Of a DNA stretch of 39,654 bases, positions 1 through 6,799 are shown piece after piece. The DNA comes from Nocardia xishanensis NBRC 101358 (GTDB taxonomy: Bacteria > Actinomycetota > Actinomycetes > Mycobacteriales > Mycobacteriaceae): NCBI RefSeq assembly GCF_001613365.1, contig NZ_BDCF01000063.1:1-39654 (forward strand). Reading direction: 5' to 3'. How positions within the stretch are numbered: position 1 is the first letter of the stretch; every line of letters starts with the position of its first letter. The notes beneath the pieces are model-generated. The model did not search any database, had not been told where the DNA came from, and worked only from the letters and a program-made list of their open reading frames with translations. The translations under genes were made by a program, and so were the position numbers.

Positions 1-580
1 CAGGGAGCGCGGCGCGGAGCTCGCCGCGGCGGCCCGCGAGCACGGTGCCGAATTCGCCGACGCCGCACGGGAGCACGGCGCGGAATGGGCCGAGATCGCG
101 AAGGAACGCGGCGACGAATTCGGCGATATCGCCAAGGCGCGCGGCAGCGAATGGGCCGGTTTGGCCAAGGTGCGCGGGTCGGAGCTCGGCGAGCTCGCGC
201 GGCTGCGCGGGGCCGAACTGGGCGAGGTCGCGCGGCACCGCGGCGCCGAACTGGGCGAGGTCGCCAAACTGCGCGGCGCCGAACTGGGCGAGGTCGCGCG
301 GCACCGCGGCGCCGAACTGGGCGAGACCGCCAAGCAGCGCCGTGCCGAGCTGCGGAAAGCCACCAAGAAGCGCCGGCGGTTCGGGTTCGGCGAATCCGCC
401 AAGCACCAGCGCGCGGAACTGGGCGAGATGGCCAAGCACCGGCGCGCCGAGCTGAAAGAAGCCGCCCGGCATCGGGGTGCCGAGTTCGGTGAGGCGGCCA
501 GGCACCGGAGCGCCGAGTTCACCGAGGCGGCCCGGCATCAGGGCGCCGACTGGGCGGGCAAGGCGCGCAAGCGGTTCTGA
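1..580 (+). CDS. Hendecad-repeat (11-residue) helical protein, C-terminal part
   Basis: Reading frame 2 is open from the window edge to the TGA at 578-580, so the 5' end of the gene lies outside. The visible 192 residues are almost wholly tandem 11-residue units with consensus (K/R)xRGAELGEVA; about 17 units can be counted, one (KKRRRFGFGESA) being 12 long, and the protein ends GKARKRF. Each unit has basic residues at the start, an acidic pair in the middle and one or two hydrophobic positions (L/F/W and V/I/A). This is the pattern of a long amphipathic helix like apolipoprotein or LEA-type hendecads, which could lie on membrane or form a right-handed coiled coil. Function is unknown. The P450 gene converges on it with a 7-bp gap. 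The repeats also open long false frames in both other plus-strand registers. Confidence 0.75.
   Translation, partial: RERGAELAAAAREHGAEFADAAREHGAEWAEIAKERGDEFGDIAKARGSEWAGLAKVRGSELGELARLRGAELGEVARHRGAELGEVAKLRGAELGEVARHRGAELGETAKQRRAELRKATKKRRRFGFGESAKHQRAELGEMAKHRRAELKEAARHRGAEFGEAARHRSAEFTEAARHQGADWAGKARKRF
2..567 (+). repeat. 33-bp tandem coding repeat
   Basis: The 11-residue units are encoded by degenerate 33-bp units. The cleanest stretch is about 208-324, where consecutive copies are almost identical and a two-unit (66-bp) register recurs, alternating units that begin RH and KL. Near-identity there suggests recent duplication by slippage or unequal crossing over. Confidence 0.8.
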
Positions 581-587
581 CGCGCGC

Positions 588-1883
588 CTAGCCGAGCGCG
601 GCGTGCCTCGCCGCTCCCGTGGTGACCGGGATGTGCTGGTAGCCGCGCAGATTCACCAGTCCGCGCCGGGTCGCCGGTCCGGTGTGCCGCAGATCCGGAT
701 AGCGGTCGTAGAGGGCTTGCAACGCGATGGCCCCTTCGATCCTGGCCAGGCTCGCTCCGAGGCAGGAGTGCACGCCGCTGCCGAAGGACAGGTGATCCCT
801 GGCGTTGGACCGGGTGATGTCGAAGGTGTCCGGGTCGAGGAACGCGGCGGGATCGCGGTTCGCCGAGCCGAGCAGCAAGGCGACGGTCTCGCCAGCCCGG
901 ATGGGTTCGCCCGCGATCTCGCTGTCGCACAGCGCGGTTCGCGTCGTCATCTGCACGGGGCTGTCGTAGCGCAGCATCTCCTCGATCGCGCCGGGCCAGC
1001 GAGCCGGTTCGGCGCGCAGCGCGGCCAGCTGGCCGGGATGGTCGCGCAACAGCATGATGCCGTTGCCGAGCAGGTTGACGGTGGTCTCGAAGCCCGCGCC
1101 CGCGATGAGGGTCGCGGTGGCGAGCAGTTCGCGGTCGGTGAGTTGGCCACCGGTGGCGAGGTCGCTGAGGATGTCGTCGCCCGGCGCGCGGCGAATACGC
1201 GCGATATGTCCGACCAGGAAATCCTGGCTGTCGCGCAGCGCGGCGACCGCCGACCTGAACTGTGGCCAGGAGATGGTGATGTCCAGCAGCGGTGAGCCCG
1301 CGTTGCCGTATGCGAGCATGTCGTCGCGTTTGGCCGCGGGGATTCCGAGTATCTCGCTGATGACGGCGATCGGCAGCAGCAGCGCGAAATCACCGATCAG
1401 ATCCGCGTTTTCGCGTCCGGCCAAGCCGTCCAGCAGTTCCTCGGTCACCTCGCGCACCCGGTCGCGCAGCCGCCCGACAGCGCGCGGGGTGAACGCGCCC
1501 GCGACCAGCTTGCGGTAGCGCGTGTGCTCGGGCGGGTCGACCATCAGCATGGACGGCGGCTCGACCGGGCTGGCCAGCCGCAGATCCGTGGCGCGGATCA
1601 GCCGTTTCAACGGCGCGGGCAGGTCTATCGCCTCCGGCGGCGTGGCGCCGAAGTTCTTGTCGCGCAGAATGCTGCGACACACCTCGTGATCGGCGGAGGC
1701 CAGGATGTACGGCGTGCGGACGATCCTGCCCTCGGCGCGGATGCGCGCGCCGAACGGATAGGGATTCTCCCGCGCGTCCGGGTCGGTCAGCAATTGCGCC
1801 AACGGTTCGCCGCGTCGCGCCAGCATGCGCAGCGACATGGTGGGCACTCCGCTCAACGCCGCCCACCGAATCCAGGTCTTCAT
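588..1883 (-). CDS. Cytochrome P450 (bacterial class I type)
   Basis: A 431-residue haem-thiolate monooxygenase, the usual length for a soluble bacterial CYP. Visible signatures are the I-helix AGAGFETT (261-268, oxygen-activating Thr), the K-helix ExxR pair E302/R305, and the haem loop FGSGVHSCLG with the ligand Cys374. The chosen ATG at 1883 is preceded by a G-rich run (GACGGGGGGCCGAT) that can serve as ribosome binding site; the frame stays open upstream to 2177, but that extension is Arg-rich and looks non-coding. No ferredoxin or ferredoxin reductase gene lies nearby, so electrons must come from partners elsewhere. The substrate cannot be read from sequence; the steroid-type pair 2.5-4 kb away is suggestive but not linked. 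Its 3' end meets the hendecad gene tail to tail. Confidence 0.93.
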   Translation of the reverse strand: MKTWIRWAALSGVPTMSLRMLARRGEPLAQLLTDPDARENPYPFGARIRAEGRIVRTPYILASADHEVCRSILRDKNFGATPPEAIDLPAPLKRLIRATDLRLASPVEPPSMLMVDPPEHTRYRKLVAGAFTPRAVGRLRDRVREVTEELLDGLAGRENADLIGDFALLLPIAVISEILGIPAAKRDDMLAYGNAGSPLLDITISWPQFRSAVAALRDSQDFLVGHIARIRRAPGDDILSDLATGGQLTDRELLATATLIAGAGFETTVNLLGNGIMLLRDHPGQLAALRAEPARWPGAIEEMLRYDSPVQMTTRTALCDSEIAGEPIRAGETVALLLGSANRDPAAFLDPDTFDITRSNARDHLSFGSGVHSCLGASLARIEGAIALQALYDRYPDLRHTGPATRRGLVNLRGYQHIPVTTGAARHAALG

Positions 1884-2065
1884 ATCGGCCCCCCGTCTCG
1901 GTCGAAGTGCTTCCACGTTACGACCGCGACGCATCGCGCACATCCCACCGCGGTCGCAAAAGCGGCTCCTACCCCGGTATCGGCGACCGATTACGGCATG
2001 TCGCGCCGCACGGCGGCGGATAATCCGAGCCACAGCCATCTCCGTTTCGGAAGGTGGCGAGGATC

Positions 2066-2125
2066 GTGAGCACGACGCAACTCCAAGCCGTTCGCCCGTA
2101 TCCACGTCGATTGGGCCGTGGATGA
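2066..2125 (+). CDS. 19-codon leader ORF, ATGA-coupled to the next ORF
   Basis: A GTG at 2066 follows a GAGG ribosome binding site (2059-2062) and opens a 19-codon frame, peptide VSTTQLQAVRPYPRRLGRG, whose TGA (2123-2125) overlaps the ATG of the following ORF (2122) in an ATGA. The ribosome site sits here and not before the larger ORF, which suggests translational coupling. AVRPYPRR faintly recalls the N terminus of actinobacterial cytochrome oxidase subunit I, probably by chance. Confidence 0.4.
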   Translation: MSTTQLQAVRPYPRRLGRG

Positions 2126-2400
2126 TCGTTACCACGCTACTGGCGCCGTACGAAAATCTGTGCGACTGTGTCGCCAACCCCAGTCGTCAGATTGTGAGCG
2201 CCCCCGTGGATCTCGATCGTCTCGACCAGCACCCAGCCGATCCCGACCTCCCGGTGATCGGCCAGTTCAGCAATCCACGACTCAGCCGGCTCGTCCGACT
2301 CGGCGTCGGCCTGTCACCCGAATCGATCGACCTGCTGACGATCCTCGCCGAACGCTTACGCACGGCCGAACGGGCGCTGCCCGACCCGGCGTTCTTCTGA
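2122..2400 (+). CDS. Hypothetical 92-residue protein
   Basis: Begins MIVTTLLAPYENLCDC and ends ALPDPAFF. Third codon positions are GC-rich and codons are ordinary for the region, so it is probably translated. Residues 60-85 (SPESIDLLTILAERLRTAERAL) look like an amphipathic helix; the rest is acidic and rich in Pro. There is no signal peptide or membrane segment. It has no strong ribosome site of its own but overlaps the stop of the 19-codon leader by ATGA. I do not recognise the family. It is isolated: the P450 lies divergently upstream and the ACT-domain gene converges from downstream. Confidence 0.5.
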   Translation: MIVTTLLAPYENLCDCVANPSRQIVSAPVDLDRLDQHPADPDLPVIGQFSNPRLSRLVRLGVGLSPESIDLLTILAERLRTAERALPDPAFF

Positions 2401-2546
2401 ACGCGAGCCCGTCTCTCACGCAATCGATCACGCGCCCTGGCTGACGATGAGCGACCGCCCCGCACAGTCCCCGCGCCGCGTGTACGCGCCACAGCGCCAG
2501 CGCCTCTGTGCCACGTGCGCCAGGAATGTGGGAACAGGCTCGCGAG

Positions 2547-3365
2547 TCACGTGGGATGGGTGACGATGCGCGCCAAGTCGTTCAGGCGGTGGGCGCGGGC
2601 GATTTCGGCAGGGGTGAACGGCTCGTCGGCGCGGAGGAAGGTCAGGGGGCTCTCCGGATCGTTCTGCAGTTCGAGCATCGTGCCGTCGGTGGGCTCGCGC
2701 TCGGTTGGTCCGGAGGAGAGGTATTTGGCTCCGAGCAATTCGGCGATGGCCAGCGGTAGTTCGTCGGGGTCTGCGACGACGCGGGCGGCGGCGGCCAGCG
2801 CCTTGGTCTGGCCGTCGATGAGCGTCAGCGCGGATGCGGGCCACACGCGAACCTTCGCGCCGCCCGCTTTCGTCACCGCCGCGGTGAGCGCGTGCGGGGT
2901 GACGTCGATCGGTGTGGCGACGACGAGTTCGTCCAGCACACCGGATTCCAGGTGGTGCACGTGCACGGTGAGGATATTCGCCTCGCGGTCGGCGAGGTGC
3001 GCGGCGAGCGCCTCGAGCTGGCCGGGCCGGTCGTCGACGTGCACGCGGATCCGCCACAGCGCGGGCGCCTGATCGGCACGGTCGCGGTCGCGCAATTCCG
3101 GACCGTGCAGCCACGACCCGAGAAACCGCATGGCCGAAGGCTCGACCACCCAGATCACCAGGATCGTGGTGGTGATCGTCAAGAGCAGCACCGTCACCAG
3201 ATACGGCGGATGCAGGCGGATCACCAGCGCGTGCAACGCCAGTTCCACCGGGAAGACGGCGGCCAGCTTGGCCAGCGCCAAACGGGTCCGTGGCGGATGC
3301 GGCAACCGGCCGCACACATCGCACGCCAGGGCGTGCACCGGGGGTCGAGCTGCGGTCGGCCTCAT
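2547..3365 (-). CDS. Membrane-anchored ACT-domain protein
   Basis: A 272-residue protein with an unusual layout: a CDVC pair at 15-18, two hydrophobic segments at about 32-50 and 54-74 ending in VVEPSAMRFLGSWL, and then an ACT-type module at about 104-170. The latter shows a typical ACT opening, with beta strand WRIRVHVDDRPGQL followed by the helix LEALAAHLADREANIL and strand TVHVHH. The last 100 residues are Asp/Glu/Pro-rich and end with a helix EIARAHRLNDLARIV. ACT domains normally bind amino acids as allosteric sensors. Joined to a membrane hairpin, this one may be a membrane-tethered sensor, but no function is established by context. The ATG at 3365 has only a weak G-rich ribosome site. 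Confidence 0.75.
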   Translation of the reverse strand: MRPTAARPPVHALACDVCGRLPHPPRTRLALAKLAAVFPVELALHALVIRLHPPYLVTVLLLTITTTILVIWVVEPSAMRFLGSWLHGPELRDRDRADQAPALWRIRVHVDDRPGQLEALAAHLADREANILTVHVHHLESGVLDELVVATPIDVTPHALTAAVTKAGGAKVRVWPASALTLIDGQTKALAAAARVVADPDELPLAIAELLGAKYLSSGPTEREPTDGTMLELQNDPESPLTFLRADEPFTPAEIARAHRLNDLARIVTHPT

Positions 3366-3568
3366 GCCCCGACGATCTTGGTGAAAGATTTCCTTTCCCG
3401 TGCGAGTCTGTAACGCAGGCGTGAAACCTCACCGCAAACGCCCTGAGCTGCAGGAACACTCGCGGTGATACCGCACACACCAATCCGCGAATGGTGGGCA
3501 ACCGCACACCGCAGGAACCTTTCCGAACATCGCCGGGCCACCCGTAGCGGTTCGGCGCTCGTCTACTC

Positions 3569-4264
3569 CTACTTCGCGGGCGGCGTGAACGGCTGGTTGA
3601 TGGTCGTGAAGTACTGGATGATTGCGCCCACCGCGACCGGCGCCGCCACGAAGATCTGGCCAGCCAGGGTGCCGAGTGCGCCGGCGGCGATGATGCCGCC
3701 CACGCAGCCGACGGCGGCGGCGGGGATGAAGGGGCCGAGTAGGCCGACGATGGTGGCGGAGGCAACGGTGGCCCCGACGATGCCGCCGAGCAGGCAGCCG
3801 ACGGCACCGCCGCCGATGCCGCCGACCAGGGTGCCGATGCTGACACCCATGGCGATGGTGCTGCCCATCCGCGCCCAGGCCGCTTGCTCGCGCTCGTATT
3901 CACTCTTCCACGGCGCCTTGTCCTCGAAGGGCAGGGCGACGGGCTGGTAGACGGCCCTGTCCGGGGACAGCTGCGGGGTCAAGGTCGCGGTGCGGCCGGA
4001 GATGGCCGCGGCGATGGGGAATTCGAAATCGTCGAGGCGGAATTTCAGCGGGGTGCCCGCCACCACGGTGCCGTCAGCGGCTTTGATCTTCAGCGCGTCG
4101 TCCTCGACAACCATTGCGCCCGACTCGATCTCGATGATCGCGGCGGTGTCGGTCGCGTGGGCAGTGAAGCCGATCGCGTCGCGCTCGGCCGATTGCGCCG
4201 TGGCGGCTCCCGCAACGATGGACAGCACGGCGATGGCCGATACGGCCGGCTTCCTCAACAGCAT
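3569..4264 (-). CDS. Secreted glycine-zipper protein, DUF8020-like (paralogue 1)
   Basis: A 231-residue protein with a Sec signal peptide (LLRKPAVSAIAVLSIVAG, likely cut near ATAQSA), a beta-rich domain at about 30-105 (acidic-residue pattern around DGTVVAGTPLKFRL and the strand TATLTPQLSPD) and a Gly/Ala-rich hydrophobic tail at about 135-215 with many small-xxx-small steps, a glycine zipper that could insert in a membrane. The same plan and matching phrases (DRGAVVTDVPLTYEL / DGTVVAGTPLKFRL; KLTLTPTADAK / TATLTPQLSPD) recur in the gene at 16675-17280, so the two are paralogues. I believe these fall in a domain of unknown function common in Nocardia (DUF8020 from memory, unverified). GAGG eight bases before the ATG supports the start. 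Confidence 0.8.
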   Translation of the reverse strand: MLLRKPAVSAIAVLSIVAGAATAQSAERDAIGFTAHATDTAAIIEIESGAMVVEDDALKIKAADGTVVAGTPLKFRLDDFEFPIAAAISGRTATLTPQLSPDRAVYQPVALPFEDKAPWKSEYEREQAAWARMGSTIAMGVSIGTLVGGIGGGAVGCLLGGIVGATVASATIVGLLGPFIPAAAVGCVGGIIAAGALGTLAGQIFVAAPVAVGAIIQYFTTINQPFTPPAK

Positions 4265-4378
4265 TGATCCTCATCCCAGATACCGGCCGCATGGGCGACC
4301 ACCTCGCATGTCAACGACAACGACTGCCATTGGTGCACGCGGGTCCGGCACAGAACCCGTCCACCATCGTCGAAGAAC

Positions 4379-5170
4379 TCAAATTACATAGGGAATCAAT
4401 GCTTTTCGCTCGGGGGGGTAGTCGGCGAACTTCTCCCGGTACCACCGATCCGTCGCGAAGGCGCGCGGCACCAGGTTCCCCGCGGTGATCAGGAAGATCA
4501 CCACACCGGCCAGCGACCAGCTCAGCAGCGCGAACCCGGCCCACGCGATCAACTCTCCGAGATAGGCCGGACTGCTCACGAAACGAAACCCGCCACCGTA
4601 GGGAATCCGGTACTCGGTCGAGCCGGGAGCGTTCTTGTCGCGCAGGTTGCGCACGATCGCCTCGGATCGCACCAGCAACCCGAATCCGCACAGGTAGACG
4701 ACAACGCCGAGCAGGAAACGCGGGTCGGTCAGCCAGTCGACGCCGTACTGGTTCTTGTAGTCGTGACTGAAGAACGCGCCGTTCAGATACCCGTGCAGCG
4801 AGGTCACGAAGACGCCCGCGGCCAGCACCGAGACGTTGAAGCTGCTGCGCTTGCCCGGTACCTGCCGAATGGAGAGCGGGAAGAACCAGCCGCGATTGCC
4901 GTAGTGCAGCAGCCAAATACATGCCAGCACAAGCGGAGTCGGCTCGAACCGGTCCGGACCGCTCAGATAGAACACCGCGAACACCACGGTGGCAGGCAAC
5001 TCCATGAGCCACCAGCCCAGCTTGGGGTTGAGATTGAAGCCGACCTTCGTCGAGGCGAACCGGCCGTACGGACTCTGCGCGAACAGACCGCCGACCAGCA
5101 CGAAAGCGGCGAACGCGAAGGCGATCGCGAGCACGGTGTCGTAGGTGGCGTTCCCGGTGTACCAGTCCAT
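4379..5170 (-). CDS. 3-oxo-5-alpha-steroid 4-dehydrogenase (SRD5A) family membrane protein
   Basis: A 263-residue polytopic membrane protein. The C-terminal third carries the family's hallmark: GGGFRFVSSPAYLGELIAW, then a hydrophobic helix, then NLVPRAFATDRWYREKF and YPPERKALIPYVI at the extreme C terminus, where NADPH-binding Asn/Arg/Tyr residues of steroid 5-alpha-reductases lie. About six to seven hydrophobic segments are visible. The family reduces the delta-4 double bond of 3-ketosteroids (or related enoyl lipids) with NADPH. GAGG lies eight bases before the ATG. The gene is divergent from a SnoaL/KSI-like gene, with a KstR-type palindrome 59 bp upstream of this start, which supports a role in steroid metabolism. 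An isoprenylcysteine methyltransferase-like activity is a less likely alternative because the tail matches SRD5A better. Confidence 0.85.
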   Translation of the reverse strand: MDWYTGNATYDTVLAIAFAFAAFVLVGGLFAQSPYGRFASTKVGFNLNPKLGWWLMELPATVVFAVFYLSGPDRFEPTPLVLACIWLLHYGNRGWFFPLSIRQVPGKRSSFNVSVLAAGVFVTSLHGYLNGAFFSHDYKNQYGVDWLTDPRFLLGVVVYLCGFGLLVRSEAIVRNLRDKNAPGSTEYRIPYGGGFRFVSSPAYLGELIAWAGFALLSWSLAGVVIFLITAGNLVPRAFATDRWYREKFADYPPERKALIPYVI

Positions 5171-5202
5171 CGAGATCCTCAGTCGAACGGGGCGCCGCGC
5201 GT

Positions 5203-5217
5203 GCCGAACGGTTCGGC
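5203..5217. promoter_or_regulatory. 15-bp inverted repeat GCCGAACGGTTCGGC
   Basis: Two 7-bp arms around a single central G, lying between the SRD5A-like start (5170) and the KstR-like palindrome. It could be a second operator or a small hairpin in the 5' leader of the minus-strand gene. Confidence 0.35.
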
Positions 5218-5228
5218 GGCGCTGAAAT

Positions 5229-5242
5229 TAGAACATGTTCTA
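5229..5242. promoter_or_regulatory. KstR-type operator TAGAACATGTTCTA
   Basis: A perfect 14-bp palindrome that fits the published KstR consensus TnnAACnnGTTnnA at every fixed position. KstR is the TetR-family repressor of upper cholesterol catabolism in mycobacteria and rhodococci, released by a CoA thioester of a cholesterol-derived metabolite. The site lies in the 112-bp divergent gap, 58 bp from the SRD5A-like start and 40 bp from the SnoaL/KSI-like start, well placed to repress both. That KstR itself binds is inference; another TetR regulator with a similar site is possible. Confidence 0.7.
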
Positions 5243-5282
5243 CCATGGATCAGAGTGGTGGCCACGACTATGGAGGACCCGC

Positions 5283-6092
5283 ATGCCGCTGGACCCGACC
5301 GCCGAACACCTGCTGTCGGCCGTTCGAGCATCCCCGCGCGCTGTCGCCGCGCACGACAAAGCCGCCTGGGTGGGCCTGTTCGCCGACGACGCCGCGGTGC
5401 ACGACCCGGTCGGTTCTCGCGCGCACGTCGGCCGCGATGCGATCGCGCGGTTCTACGACACCTTCATCGGGCCGAACTCGATCGCGTTCCGCGTCGACCG
5501 CGACCTGGTCGCCGGGCAGACGGTGGTCAGGGATCTGCACATCGAGACGACCATGTCGACGGGCGCTACGGTCATCGTGCCGATGCACTTGCGCTACGAC
5601 CTGGCCGACACCGGCGCCGGCTGGCGGATCGTCCGCCTCGCCGCGCACTGGGAATTGGCGGTGATGATCGCGCGCCTGCTGCGCACGGGCGTGCCTGGTC
5701 TCCTCGCTGGGGCGAAGCTCGGTCCACAACTGGTCGCGAATCTCGGCGTGAGCGGCGCGATGGGGATGATGCGGGCGCTCCGGAACGTGGGCGGTCCTGG
5801 CAAACGCGCGACGCGCCACCTGTTCGACGCGGCGGCGGGCACCGACATCGGCCGCGTGCGCGCGCTGCTCGGCGAGCACGCGGTGCTTGAGTTGCCAGCG
5901 GGCAACCCGATCTCGGTGGAGGAGTTCACCAATCGCGCGCGAACCATGCGGTGGGACAAGATGATCGCCGCGGGCCGCAGCGTCAGCGCGAGCGTGCGGC
6001 TCGGCGAATCGCAAGGCGTGGCCTTCGTGGAGTTCGCGGCGAACAGCCCAAGGATCATTAGCGTGACGATCTTCCTCGACGCGAATCTATAG
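5283..6092 (+). CDS. SnoaL/ketosteroid-isomerase (NTF2-like) family protein
   Basis: A 269-residue protein. Residues about 15-125 have the NTF2/SnoaL pattern: an N-terminal helix, then W-x-x-LFADDAAVHDPVG, the G-R-D-A-I-A-RFYDTFIG helix, and alternating strands ending in GAGWRIVRLAAHWEL. Delta-5-3-ketosteroid isomerases and polyketide cyclases share this fold. The C-terminal half (about 185-269) is a second, shorter alpha+beta segment that may be a degenerate repeat. The ATG at 5283 follows GGAGG with six-base spacing; an upstream in-frame ATG at 5235 would fall inside the palindrome and is rejected. Divergent from the SRD5A-like gene with a shared KstR-type site, so a role on steroid intermediates is likely though the exact reaction is unknown. 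Its stop overlaps the end of the DUF2231 gene by six bases, tail to tail. Confidence 0.8.
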   Translation: MPLDPTAEHLLSAVRASPRAVAAHDKAAWVGLFADDAAVHDPVGSRAHVGRDAIARFYDTFIGPNSIAFRVDRDLVAGQTVVRDLHIETTMSTGATVIVPMHLRYDLADTGAGWRIVRLAAHWELAVMIARLLRTGVPGLLAGAKLGPQLVANLGVSGAMGMMRALRNVGGPGKRATRHLFDAAAGTDIGRVRALLGEHAVLELPAGNPISVEEFTNRARTMRWDKMIAAGRSVSASVRLGESQGVAFVEFAANSPRIISVTIFLDANL

Positions 6093-6560
6093 GTTGCTCG
6101 CGGCCTCGACTCCCCAGACGGCCCGCGCACCGGAATCGCCTACCCGGTAGCACTGCACGCCCGCGGCGATGCCGACGACGAGCGCCAGTATCCCCAGCAG
6201 CGCGGCCGGTGTCCGACCGATCGATCCGCCGCGCAGCTCGACCAGGTGCGCCGCGACCAACAGCAACGCGACCACCAGCAGCGCCACCGCGAAGTAGACC
6301 GTGGCGCGCCCGAGGTCGATATGGGTCCGCAGCGCCTCGCTCGGCGCGGGGAACCGCTCGGCCAGCGTCTCCCCCGCTTCCACGGTGATGGGAGTGAGCA
6401 CCGCGCCCACCGCGGCGAGAGCGGCGACGAGCCAGACGAACCGCCGCCGCAGCGCGGGCGCCAGGGCGGACAGCACGAGCAGCAGCGCAGTCAGCGGCAC
6501 GAGCACGACCACACCGTGCACCAGTAGCACGTGTGCGGGCAATCCGTTGACAGTCGACAT
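6087..6560 (-). CDS. DUF2231-family membrane protein
   Basis: A 157-residue protein beginning MSTVNGLPAHVLLVHGVVVLVPL, the typical DUF2231 opening in which a His-containing GLPAH-LLVH phrase enters the first membrane helix. Four hydrophobic segments are visible (about 9-32, 40-58, 88-108, 118-140), separated by a polar loop with TVEAGETLAERF. Members are of unknown biochemical role and are often found near haem, redox or metal-stress genes. AGGAGGG eight bases before the ATG at 6560 makes the start secure. The gene is divergent from the lipase gene across 239 bp and overlaps the upstream SnoaL-like gene tail to tail. Confidence 0.88.
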   Translation of the reverse strand: MSTVNGLPAHVLLVHGVVVLVPLTALLLVLSALAPALRRRFVWLVAALAAVGAVLTPITVEAGETLAERFPAPSEALRTHIDLGRATVYFAVALLVVALLLVAAHLVELRGGSIGRTPAALLGILALVVGIAAGVQCYRVGDSGARAVWGVEAASNL

Positions 6561-6799
6561 GGGCTGCCCTCCTGAGCATGCGCGGCGCCCCCCAGACCCC
6601 GTTTTCACGAATCGCTCGGCCAGATGGTTCACCGCGGCCGGGAAAAGAATCGTCCGCACAGGTTGTCTTCCGCGCCAATTAACCTGCCGAGCTCCGCCGG
6701 TTACGTTGAGTGGGACCGCCGCGCCGGAATTCCCGGGTCGAGTCCGCCGCACCGCGGCGCCCGAACCGTGCGCCGCGCCGCGTGAAAGGACCAACACCG

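Noticed and set aside
45..492. Two further long plus-strand frames over the hendecad gene
   Set aside because: They are by-products of the 33-bp repeat: Arg/Ala-rich translations with no ribosome site, while frame 2 gives a clean amphipathic pattern.
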